Assembly (NCBI GenBank): GCA_907163375.1 | Contig: CAJQUW010009236.1 | Span: 1,345,085 to 1,409,084, forward strand | Length of the DNA: 64,000 nucleotides | Source of the DNA: Prostheceraeus crozeri | Taxonomy: Eukaryota > Platyhelminthes > Polycladida > Euryleptidae | Reading direction: 5' to 3' | Notes under the pieces: generated by a model | Told to the model about the DNA's origin: nothing | Database searches by the model: none | Seen by the model: the letters and a program-made list of their open reading frames with translations, nothing else | In this document: piece by piece, positions 34,393 through 45,478 of the stretch | How the letters are laid out: every line of letters starts with the position of its first letter | How positions within the stretch are numbered: the first letter of the stretch is position 1 | Position numbers and translations under genes: made by a program

Positions 34393-35117
34393 ATGGAATA
34401 CTTGCCAGTTCTTCTGATGCAGAAATAACATGTAAAATAATTATACATTAGCATTGAGGGAAGGATTGAATTTTGACCTGAATATCGTCTCTCTCCTTTC
34501 CCCCTCAGCTTAACATGCATTAAAAAATAATTAAAAATTAGATGTAAACACGATCGTGATATCAGTGGCTTTAGCATAATAGGAGAATATATAAGGAATA
34601 TAATTAGTTCTGCCCACCGGTTTTCTGTAAATGTCAGTTTCAATTGTTTCCTTCTATTTGCAAGCACAGACATACAAAAACAGCATGCACAGATAAACGG
34701 TAAGCGGATCCATATTTTCTTCGACCGCGTTACACAACAGATAAAAAAATGTCTTATAATTGATATTCCAGATACTAAATTGGCGCACATTTAAGCCATA
34801 CGTGTCATCATTGCTGTACCTGATATCTGGTGTTAAAACTTATCTTCAAAAGTAAGGTCATTGTTCGATAATATTATGTCGACTGAGCTCAAAATAAAGT
34901 CATTTCTGAGACGACTTTCAACTTAATCTCATTGCCTTTCAAGCCAAAACTCGATGACTTCGACCCGTGGGACATGAGATGTCAAAATCAAATGTCAAGA
35001 ATATTTCATCACATGTACATGTATATATATAGCATGCATATGCCACATCCTCTATGGATTTTCATTGATTTGAAGCGTTAATTCAGTATACAGACTTAGA
35101 AGATGCTTTGACTAGTC
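34393..35117. other. Non-coding stretch
   Basis: A 150-residue minus-strand frame starting at 34790 runs into the SINE and has no family features; I treat it as chance. Nothing else is recognised. Confidence 0.4.
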
Positions 35118-35472
35118 ATAGTATACTAGTTTTTCAGTTGGAAAGAGTCAAGTATTTAGAGACATTAATTATTATTTTTCTATTCAAAATGTAGAACAAA
35201 TAAAAAATTTCGATTGGCATTCGCAATCATCTTCAGGTACAAAATATTAGGTTCGGCAGAAGTCTAAAATACAAGGAATTTCAAAATTATTAAAACGTAA
35301 ACATCATTTTGAAATTTCTTGTATCTCAAACTTCTACTAACCATAATCTTTTGTACCTGAAGATGATCGTTGTATGGCAATCGAAAAATTTTGTACATTC
35401 TGAAAAGAAAAATAACGTTTAATATCTCTAAAAACCTGACTCTTCCCAACTCAAAAACTAGCATCAGTATAC
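35118..35472. repeat. Long imperfect palindrome 1
   Basis: The arms of about 165 bp (35118-35286 and 35306-35472) are imperfect reverse complements around a 19-bp loop. Each arm contains the motif CCTGAAGATGATCG or CTGAAGATGATTGC followed some 15 bases later by CGAAA, similar to the tails at 33.3 and 36.4 kb. Confidence 0.75.
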
Positions 35473-36369
35473 AGAGCTTGTGTTAACCGTTTAAAGTACA
35501 GATCTTTATTTCGCAATTGATTTATATCTTCTTTTGATCAATAGTTGTTTTAGAGTCCCATTACGACTTAGTGTTTTATATTTGAGACGAAAATTATAGG
35601 AACATGTTTTTTGAAGGTGGTACATTTTTATACCATTGTGCCCTAGAGGAAATTTTACTATTACTTTTGAAAATGTTTAATTTCTTCAATGACTTCTTAA
35701 ATTTAGATAGTGGATGCACAATTTTCATGAATCAGCCTATGCAAAATAAAAATCTAAGATAATAAACCTACATGAAATAAAAACTTCACCACATAGGGCT
35801 TCTATGCACTTTATGTATTAAGAACATAAAACATATGGAATAGGCCTACACCCATTTTTGTGAATTCAAAATCAAATAATTCACAATAAATTTTTAAATG
35901 TCCCTGTTGATGGCAATGGGAGAATCAGTTCCTTTGAGATTCAGACAAAAAACAGTATGTTTTTACTTTCCTTCTTCTTTATTTTGTAGTTTGTGACCAT
36001 TGTAGCCACGTGTAATTCAATTAGTTCCGCTGACTTTCATAATGTCCTCTTTAATAAAATGAGAGATTTCTTTCTGTCTTGATTATAGTTCAGCTTGTGG
36101 AAAATCAGCAATAATTCATTCCAGTCCAGAACCCTTCAGAAATATCTCGTATATACGTAGGCCTATACGCAATTCAACACAAGCATGTCGGATCGAATTA
36201 TATCAATTGATAGCATATAAGCTAAAGAAGAATTAGGCCAAAGTTAAGTTTTGGAATTCCAAGAATTAGAAAAATCCACTTTCACATCACATTTATCATG
36301 CCTATACTTTCAATTGGAGAGATCTCAGTGATTGTTTTATCTTATCACGCATCAATATCTCATTTTTTG
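35473..36369. other. Non-coding stretch
   Basis: Nothing recognised beyond TAGGCCTA-type octamers at 35844 and 36168. Confidence 0.4.
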
Positions 36370-36551
36370 TAAATTTTTGTTGGGAAACCAAGTAGACAAG
36401 ATGGCAATACTTTTCTATACTTTATTATTTTCGGCCTCCTCTCAGGCCATCATCAGAAGATCTTTTGATGATGGCCTATGAGGAAACCGAAATTGATAAA
36501 GTATAAAAAAAGATTGTCATCTTGTCCACTTGGTTTTCCAACAAAAACTTT
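36370..36551. repeat. Near-perfect palindrome 2, hammerhead-like motif
   Basis: The arms 36370-36460 and 36461-36551 are about 90 bp each, centred on AGATCT. On the minus strand the left arm reads CTGATGATGGCC, a short loop, GGCC, then GAAA (36456 down to 36429). This is the layout of the hammerhead ribozyme catalytic core (CUGAUGA, stem II, GAAA). The right arm carries a diverged equivalent on the plus strand. Stem I, stem III and the cleavage site were not confirmed. Confidence 0.7.
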
Positions 36552-39500
36552 TAACAAAATAATTAATCAAAGCCTCACTGCATTCTGCACTGTATCTGCA
36601 TTGATGAAGTCTGTATCATTGTCATCGACATGCACTGACCTACATTTATCAAAATACTTGTGGAAACATCCCTGATATCGAAGTTTGAGTGACTGTGTTA
36701 TTACGATTCTGGCCATCATTTGGTATCAGTTTTAAGAAGCATGGGACTCAATGGCATAAAACCTATTTCGAAAAAGGAAGTACATAAATGTCTTATCTCC
36801 CAAAATCTGCTTACCTGTTGCCCACATTCACTATGTCCTATTGCTAGCATTGCTATAGCAGAAGCACTCATTCGTTTCATAATAGCATAAGAATTTCTTA
36901 TTCAATAGAATGTCCCCTAAGGCTTAATGGTATCAATTTGTACCATCTACATTATGCACTACTATTTCGTGTGAGATCTTAGATTTTTCGCAACAAATGT
37001 GACATACTGTATTCATACAGGTCACATTCTTTAAAAAAAAATTAGTAGCATAAGTGCAATATGACACGTCATTTATCGCCGCTTACCAAAAGTACGTCAT
37101 GAAATATGCTGATAATAAAAATGCGCTCATTTTAGCGACTGTAATCAAATCAAATCGATAGATTTTTTAAAGCAAACCTGTTGAGATGTCAGTCTGGCTC
37201 TTTTTAGTCCCAATAAGGCACAAAGACTAAAAGTAGTTCGACTACATGTAGTATTTCAGTGCCATTGAAATGTAAACAGTTGCTAGTATGAAAATATACC
37301 ATGAAACCCTAAAGGGTTAAGAGTTGCACGCATTTTCTTCACTGCTAACAGCAAAGAAAATCGCTAATTTTACAAATACTTTCATTCATCCCTGCAACAT
37401 TGCAGGGAAAATTTCTTGGCCATCTGCGTCCAATTTCTGCGTCCATAATCGCTCCGACCTCAAGTGCAGTACACATTTAACAACTCTGTTCCATAATTGG
37501 CTGTGTTGTACAGAAGAAGCAGTAATCTCCCAAATTAGGACCCTCAGATTACGTCGAACTTTGGAAGTTATCTTTTCATTGCCTGAACTTGCACTGATTT
37601 ACCTGGAAGTATTTCCGCATTTATATTACATGTGTTTGACGTGTTTTCTTTGAACACTGGTATTGTTAACTTTTATCAACAACAACCTGATATTTCTGTT
37701 TGTATCTATTTGATGAATATGCATGTAATTCAGTATTTTGCGGGTTGAGCCATTTCATGCACATCAGGTAAAACACAATTTACAAGATGATATTAATCAC
37801 GTCTAAACAGGTTCACCAGACCAATTTGTTGAATCAAAAAACATGTATATGTGAGATAGGGTGCGTACGTTATCATGATTCTTTTTGAAAATTGAACTGT
37901 GAATTTATTTGTGTGAATGTCACCTTTGATGATATCAATAATGGCAATCGCGTTGATTTGTCATCAAGACCTAGGGAAAACTTAGGCTTAGTCCGTAGCG
38001 GACTTAATCGTAGAATTACAAATTTGTGTCGTTATTCCATCATAAATTCCGAGACGGGTGAAACGCTAACTCACCTCACAACTTTTCTTGCCTTTACTCA
38101 TTAATGCAAGTGTCATAACAAGTTCGTCGGAGAATCTTGCTTTGTGAATTTTCAAAAATCAAGACGAAAAAGAATTTCCTCTCGTACAAGACAACAAATT
38201 GGTTATAACTTAAGACCTAAAGCTCACCATGTGTGCAGCCGGCCATTATGATGATGTCATTCATATTACTTCAAAATGTTCACATACAATATCCATCCAT
38301 CCATTTCCAATTTTTTGTGCATGCTTGTAGACATGACTTTAACAAATATCTCATAGTTGCATAAGAATAGTATCTAAGATGTCTCTTCCATATGTATAGA
38401 ACGTTCTGCTGGTCGGAAGAACCTTAGACGCTATTGAATACGCTTCTCCGAAAATACTTGACCAAATTGTTGCATCTTCCTTATCAGGATTAATACAATG
38501 TCTTTATTTTATTTAAAAATGAACTTTTGTTGAATATAGTAGGCCTAAGTTTAAAAGTAGCAAGTTCTGAATAAAACGGAAAAGTTGTAATTTCTCAGTA
38601 CGAGCGAAACTGAACTGTCTTAATTACGATAAGTTTTGTGCACTTGCAAACAGAGTTCACCTGCCTTCTTCTGCTTTCCATATGTACTTTCTACCGACGA
38701 ATTTTGCTATCTGTGATTTTGATCTATCCACTAATTAACCCTGATTACAATATACATCTTCAAGAAAAGCATTACAGTAAAACGAGCTAGAACTATGTAA
38801 ATGGCATTTACTGTCAGACGAATACGAATAATTTTAATGACTTGTCTTTCAAAGATCGATAAAATTTTCTTCATTTAAGAAAAGTATTCGCATTATCGTC
38901 AAGTTTCAAATGATGCTAAGAAAAGTCTACAGTAAACGTAGGCGTCATGTAGCTCATCACTTTCTGACAAAGAAAATCATGTTTTCACAACAGTGTTTGC
39001 CGAGAATTCAAAATCAAAATGTCAAGGAAGAAAAGAAACACATCTTTTATCGTGTATCTGACATGATATTTCACTCGATTTTGGAAAGTTTCTGCTGAGG
39101 CGCAAAATTAAAGACTAAATTCTTTAATCAACATGTCACCTTGTCATATAAGTCATTCAGACAATATCACACATTTGAGACCTTGAGTTTGCTGTTGGAT
39201 TAAATCAAAAGTAGCGCAGCGCCATCGGATGAAATGACCTTTCAAATGTCAGAATATTAAAGTAGATAAGATTGATAAATCGAAATTGATTGGATTCAAA
39301 AGTTGCAAAAATGCGTACCCCTGGAGATCGACTTTCAGTAGGAAGTGTTCCTGTAACAAATCATGTTGAATTGTCTGAAACATGATCAATAATTTCCTTA
39401 CATCTTACAACATTGACCAAGGCATATCGAAAATATGCTTATTGCCATGAGCAATAGATGGCCAACAGATCAACGGGACATTTCTAAGACAGATTCATCA

Positions 39501-40373
39501 AATGAATTCATATTGCTGAATAAACAGCATGCAAGTTGCAGAGAGCATCGAATTACGAGTAAAAAGTGAAAGTGCTAAGGTAATTATGTCCACCTGTTAA
39601 TCACAGGATGCCGCCAATACTTTGAATTATGTATATCGTCTGTAGCTATAGTTATTCAGAACAACATAGAATTGCAGTGCGGAAACATAGTAATAAAGGG
39701 GCAACTTACTAACTTTGATGTTTCAATGAAGAGCTAAGGATAGGAGTGATGAAATGGCAGATTGCTTTGTCCGAGTGGACTACTTCCATCCCGAAGCGTT
39801 GCATTGTTTACGACTGCAAAAAATATCTACTACCAACCATAGACAGCACTTGGAAATCAACTGCAATACTGTGTTGTAGGAGTCCATGGACTATTTTTCT
39901 TGCTGCGGTGATAGATAGGTTTGAGCTCGTGCGATGACAAGCACTAGTTCTAAGCAATCTATGATTGCATCACTCCGAATCTTGCCGTAGTACTTCATTA
40001 CACTGTACAGTGAGCATTGCAAAACGACAACTCGTTAACAATGGAAACCAACGCACCAGTGTCTCTGTATAGCCTCGTTGAGCTTTAGCAGCCTTTTCCC
40101 TCTCGATTGCTATGACAGTATAGCAATGTTTATACGATGTCTATAGGACATTGAAAATGTAGAAAGAGCGAAGCGAGCCTGATGAAAGTGGTTGATTCTC
40201 GCATAGAACTCAGGCCAGACCGATTCACTATATTTGCTTTTTTCAAATACAGAAGATTATCATCACTACAAATAGAAATTCCATTCATGTCATCTACTGA
40301 TGTCAAATGACAAAAATAAGGAAGTATCAGTTAAGTAGGTAGTTGGTTTATAAAAGTTGATAATTATTTTGGA
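36552..40373. other. Non-coding intronic stretch
   Basis: No gene supported. The 109-residue plus-strand frame at 37324-37653 follows a short palindrome (AACCCTAAAGGGTTAA, 37305-37320) and may be inside an unrecognised element. Confidence 0.4.
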
Positions 40374-41213
40374 TTAACTCCTTCACTGCCCACGACTTTT
40401 CGATAGCGGCTTTTCATATTGCGGTCCATTTTTCGCACATTTTTCCTGATAAGTGCATCGACTTTCTTTCAGTCTATTCAAATTTGCTTTTTAGAAATGG
40501 TAACCATTCATAATTATATACAACATTCTTTGACAAAAGTGTCAACGTGATTGATAATTTATGTAATTGATTTAAATGATTTTTCAATAAATTCATCAAA
40601 TTGTTGCAACTAAGTCAGAAGTTTCCATTAATTACTGATATATTTGTGACAAACAATTCGGGAACATTCTATGCAGTGCAACACAATTCAAGTCATATCA
40701 TGTCACAAAGGTATTAATACAGAGAAACTTCAGGCTTTTAAATAATACCTGTCAACAACGGTTGTCCAGAGAAAAATATTAATCCACCATCTGCAGCGGT
40801 TTTTCGTGAATACGAACGAACAGGTTGCTTAATGTTGTCAAAATATTGATCAGCATATAGATTCGCTTGTTCCACTATAGTCTCCAATAACTCATCCGGA
40901 GCGTATAATTGAAAATGCTTCAAGGCACTCCTTTCATCATTCATAACTGCCGCTCCGCCTGGACCAGGATTGGCAACCGAACATGGCTGGATATTCGGAA
41001 CACGACTTGCGGACCCCAAGCCAATTTGTGACGTGTGGAATTACGAGTAATTAGATCAGGCATCTCCTTCAGACTGATTATATTGAACCATGCCTCGATA
41101 ATACACACCAGAAGAGCCACTCGAATGCTGGTTGAGCTATTTTCATTGTCAGAATTAACAACGCCTTTGAACATGTCATTTTTGCTGTCAGAATTTCCGA
41201 TCATCTCAGCCAT
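40374..41213 (-). pseudogene. piggyBac-like transposase N-terminal relic
   Basis: On the minus strand, 41213 to about 40990 encodes an acidic N-terminus (SDSKNDMFKGVVNSDNENSS). After a frame change, 41019-40738 encodes NPGPGGAAVMNDERSALKHF then LYAPDELLETIVEQANLYAD. The last is the piggyBac/PGBD signature preceding the DDD catalytic domain ('F..D.L...IV..TN.YA'). The catalytic part is absent. At 40374-40377 a TTAA is followed by CTCCTTCACTGCCCACGAC, which looks like a piggyBac-type terminus and would be the element's 3' end. This implies a deletion of most of the coding region. The opposite end was not found. Confidence 0.7.
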
Positions 41214-43776
41214 TGAATCGACTTAATATGCACGCAATCTACTTCGTCTGGACGATACCATGTTCTGACTCAACCAGCACAACCAACTTCTGCACAAATA
41301 AGTAGCTTCACACCGACATAGATTATCATGGCGAATTATGTGAATCAATTTTACCGATGAGAATTTTTTACATCGCAAAAAGGAAATATTTGAAATCCGA
41401 GATCTCCGACCTTGGCTGCCGATTGAGCACGTGGATATCGAAAGAGTTGGTACATTTGGCTTAAAGTATGTAGTGATGACTTGTATACTTTTGTCGCTAA
41501 ATGATATGAATTCTCTGTATTTTCTGTTGTCATCAAAAATGCATTCATAATTAAAATATTCACTACAAGTGACTGATCTACTGTATTGCAGGGAAGATTG
41601 CTGTGCATAAATAGAGCTACAACAAAAATTTATCTGATTGGTGCACCGTGTATCAGATTGAGCAAAATTGAAATAATAAGGAATCACATGCTAGTTTGCT
41701 AGTTGCAGTAATGCCATATAGCTTTTGAAGGTAAATGGAGGTTTCACAATAATTTTTAATGACAGTATTTGCAAGCATCAACACTAATATTTTTTGCCTT
41801 TTGCGAAAAACGCCTCAAAATAGTTATCAAATTTGTAATTGCACGTTTTGGAAGTCTCGGTCACGTACAAAAATTTTGTACGTGATCAAAACTTCCGAAA
41901 CGTCGTGCATATATGGGAGAATGCTCACCAAGTAGATTGCGAAGATGGTCTGTGAAATACAAATTATCTTCGTATCCTTATTTTATTAAGAGTGCAGTTT
42001 CACTGCTTGCTTAACAAAAGTGGCGCGATGTTCCTCGATGAGCACTCGTTAGCAGCCTTCGTTTGAAGAACTAAGTCCAATGCAATCTCTTTCCAAAAAT
42101 GTCTCGGCTTCATGTTAATTTTCATGGAACATTTTTCCAGTTTAAACAATCATATAAGACCCATTTACTTGTAGGTGGCATGAAACTGATCTATGTACCA
42201 CGGTATTAATATGAGAAGCAAGTTCATTAAACAAGAGAATAAAGCAATCATTATATATAAATGTATTGATTCATGATCTCACTTTGAAAAATCATTAATT
42301 TGATATTTCGAAATCTTACAGCTCCAGACGTGCGCATCCACGAGAGACATAAAGGAGTGGAGGACGTGTCGTGTCCCTCTTTATGTGACTGAATATGACT
42401 GAAACAAGCTTACACGAAAGATTGAGGCCTTTCATCCAAATTTTGAGATTTCTTTCGAGATGGAAATTTTCGATTTGGAATAATATGAAAATTGTATCAT
42501 AAGTCACAGTGTTTCATGTCGATGTTAGCATGTGCTTTTCTAGCTTAGAAGTAGAGAATTCAATCACCGCCCACTTTTATATTTTCCACGCCCATAAGAT
42601 GTTCGTATATAATTTGACACTCAATCGAAGATGTAGTTTGTACTGTTTTGATAAAAATTATATTCCTTGTACTTCATATTTCACTTTTTTTGATAAGATC
42701 TGTACATTACAAATAAATCTTCAAACTATGTCTTGAAAACAATATTAAAGCAATCACATATCATAATTCAATGGAAACCTGAATTTCTAAATTGAAGACC
42801 TTCTATCAACCAAAATATGTTAGTTTTCATCGTTAGTCGTAAATCACGCAATTAAAATGATGAAATGAGTACATATATATCTACACAAGATTCTATAACA
42901 TGATGCAATAGCACCTAACACGTTTTTCAGACATTCTAAACCATCAAGCTAAAGTAATGGAATACATGGAAAGTCAATAGGCAAAAAGAATTGAAGCATT
43001 CGAACATACATTGAGATGGATTAATCGCCCTTAAAATGAAAGGTTTTGATAGACATGACTCTACTGAGTTATAAAGCGAATCTATAATCAGCTTGTTCTT
43101 CAATTTAGCAATGAAAAAGACCCATTGTTGAGTGAACGTGCCCTTTGGGGTAACATAATTCCATATTTGAGCAGAGATTTCTGTTTTCAAACAAAAGAAG
43201 GTCATTCTCGATAATTAGTTTCATGGATTGGGAATTGACGAAAAAAATGTCGCACATCCTAAAGTCAGCAATGATGAAAAGAGCGATCGTGTTCAGATTG
43301 TTTACACGTTCTTTTGATTTCATGATACGCGATATCTATTTGCAAATTTAGACAAGTGCGAGACCTGATATTTCACTTAAGTGGAAGTCACTTTTCTTGA
43401 AAGTAAATAACATTTTTCATAATATTCATTGAGAAATTTCATTTAATTTTCACACTGATTTGCGCAGAAAAAAACTAATTTTGCTCTTTGAATACTTAAA
43501 TGCAGATATTTTCCATTAGCTCACTAAATGGTTCCCATTTGTGGTATCTTGCAGCGGTTTCCATTGTGCAAATATTCATTTTGCACGGAGCAGATTTAAA
43601 ATGGTTACTTAATTATAACTGGGAGCTGAAGATTAATTACATTGTTGCTAATTGATTACTGTGATCAATTTATAAGTCCATATCAATGATTGGTTAAGCT
43701 GAACCCTAAAATTTCTATGTTTGAAACATTGACATTTCAAAATCAGTTGGAATATTTCTACGCAGTTTTTGCAAAG
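41214..43776. other. Non-coding intronic stretch
   Basis: A 154-residue minus-strand frame at 41223-41687 shows no recognised domain. It lies just upstream of the piggyBac relic and could be its 5' part, but nothing supports this. Otherwise nothing is seen. Confidence 0.35.
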
Positions 43777-43945
43777 TTGCATGGCAATTTGATCAATGTT
43801 TGTCTAATAGTTCTATTAGACAAACATTGATCAAATTGTCATGCAAGAAATGTGTGCCTATTAGGAATCGGACTTGCAACCACCTAGGTAAGGCCTATCA
43901 AATCCCTTTGCTCTGACCAACTAAATTAGACTAATGATCTATGCT
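43777..43945 (-). repeat. tRNA-derived SINE, diverged copy 3 with inverted tail
   Basis: On the minus strand a degraded A-box region (TTTAGTTGGTCAGAGC) and B-box region (TTGCAAGTCCGATTCC) are followed by the same GCATGACAATTTGATCA body as the copies at 34 kb. The body is then repeated in inverted orientation, giving a near-perfect hairpin of about 34-bp arms (43777-43848, centre near 43812). Confidence 0.6.
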
Positions 43946-45307
43946 ACTTCGCTGATTGAATCGTGATTTGACATGCTGTTAACATTTATTTTCTAACGTA
44001 TTACAAGGAATACATCACTTTATAATATACTTTTTATATTATTATCACTTTCACTACCGTCTGCTTCCCATGACTATACATTGTCTCTTCATTGCAAATT
44101 GTGTGTGGCATGTACATGATTGTAAAAATGATTTCCATTTTCCAAGAATATATACAATTATTATTATTATATCTACTAACATCATTACGAACTGATTACA
44201 TGCTGGATATTTAAGGATTTAAGGGTTATTGAGCGTCACTATTTCATTGTGTAACTTCCAATTCATGGGTTAATTATCTGTAATGATAGAAATGATAGAA
44301 ATCTATTGGTCAATCATTAGACTTGAATAAATTAAGTACCAACCTGCCTGAAATCAAGCACTGACCTGGCTTACACTCGTCAGCGACTGATGCTAGTAAT
44401 CATAGAGTTTACAGAGTACTAGTCCTCCTGAGCCTAGAATAGAAAGATTTTGTAGGACTTTAAAATTATAAGCACAAACTTGGCTGTGCTTCTTCCTGCA
44501 AGGACTAGTCAGTGCCCATGTGAATGGTCACTTTGTAATCTTTATGATTATCTGTTGGCTCTCTCATTTTCTGTTCTATACAAAATATGTCTTTGAAATT
44601 TACAAAAGTCAAAGCACACCATTCACAATTTATTGAATGACATGAGATAATTGCAACTAATTGATTGTTTTCTGAAACAACTAAAATTAACTATTATCTC
44701 AGTAAATTAGTTTGAAATGCATTTTTATCAACTCCAGATTTCAATGTCACATAAAAAGGCCGTCAAACTGGACAAATTAGCAATTGTAAGCAGTTTGTCA
44801 TACCATTGATCACCAAAACCGCAACTGTAAAAATTTGCTATTGTACCAGAATTCCTTGATCATATAAAATCGAGTTTTAGAGTTTACCGAGTAATAGCCG
44901 CAGTTAGCAGAGGCCATTCATAACCTACAGATTGCAGGTATTCATGATATCAAATTCAGATGACAGCGGCTTTTATTGTTCCATTCATAATTTGCTCATA
45001 TAATGCGAATAGGCCATGATGTGCCTCGTCCTCTTAATCACCAGGAATAGCTTGACAACACCATTAAATAAATCGGAACTATGCAAAATCAACGTAAGTG
45101 CTTTCAAAGTTAGTGATTCATATAAAGGTGGTTGTAGAACTAGGTGTCATGATTTTCTGGCTAATGGGCCAGAAATGACAGGCGCGGCTAATGACTGATA
45201 GATTGCAATAATTACAAAAGTCGGTGTGAAAGTTGTACTGCTGATATATTGAAGAGCATCATGATTCCTGGTTTACAAAATGTCATGACAGAAATTTTGC
45301 TTTCCAG
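43946..45307. other. End of the putative receptor intron 1
   Basis: AT-rich with a short ATT run near 44159. No gene recognised before the acceptor at 45307. Confidence 0.4.
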
Positions 45308-45478
45308 GTGCCATTTTCGAATCAAATAGCGAGGCTCAGGAAATTGCCTTCAAAAAATCGATTCAAGTAGCCAATCAGGTGCTTGAGGAACATCAATACG
45401 GGCATTATCAGAATATGAAGCTTGTTCCATCAATTGCAAATATTGACGTAGGTGACAGCTTTGCTGCAAACAAAGAAG
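45308..45478 (+). CDS. Ionotropic glutamate receptor, second coding exon
   Basis: A TGCTTTCCAG acceptor and GTAAGC donor bound 171 nt with one open frame, phase 1 at both ends. With the preceding exon it encodes VGAIFESNSEAQEIAFKKSI, then KLVPSIANIDVGDSFAANKE. 'GAIF', 'E.AF..A/S', the '.L.p.i..i...DSF.A...' strand and their spacing match the start of the amino-terminal (LIVBP-like) domain of kainate/AMPA-type receptors. The next exon should begin with the Cys-x-L 'GV.AI.GP' block and was not found in the window. In the product this extracellular lobe governs subunit assembly; the ligand-binding and channel domains must lie beyond 64 kb. Confidence 0.85.

Larger units (their letters stand above)
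26345..45307 (+). other. Putative intron 1 of the glutamate-receptor gene (about 19 kb)
   Basis: It runs from the GTAAGT donor at 26345 to the TTTCCAG acceptor at 45307. It holds the Harbinger, LINE, Penelope, SINE, palindromic and piggyBac relics listed separately; I found no further receptor exon in it. Unannotated parts (26345-27939, 30006-30509, 31448-33290, 36552-40373, 41214-43776, 43946-45307) show only AT-rich non-coding DNA with scattered short ORFs. Confidence 0.7.

Noticed and set aside
34338..34790. 150-residue Cys/Phe-rich minus-strand ORF
   Set aside because: Runs into the SINE, has no domain and no splice or promoter support.
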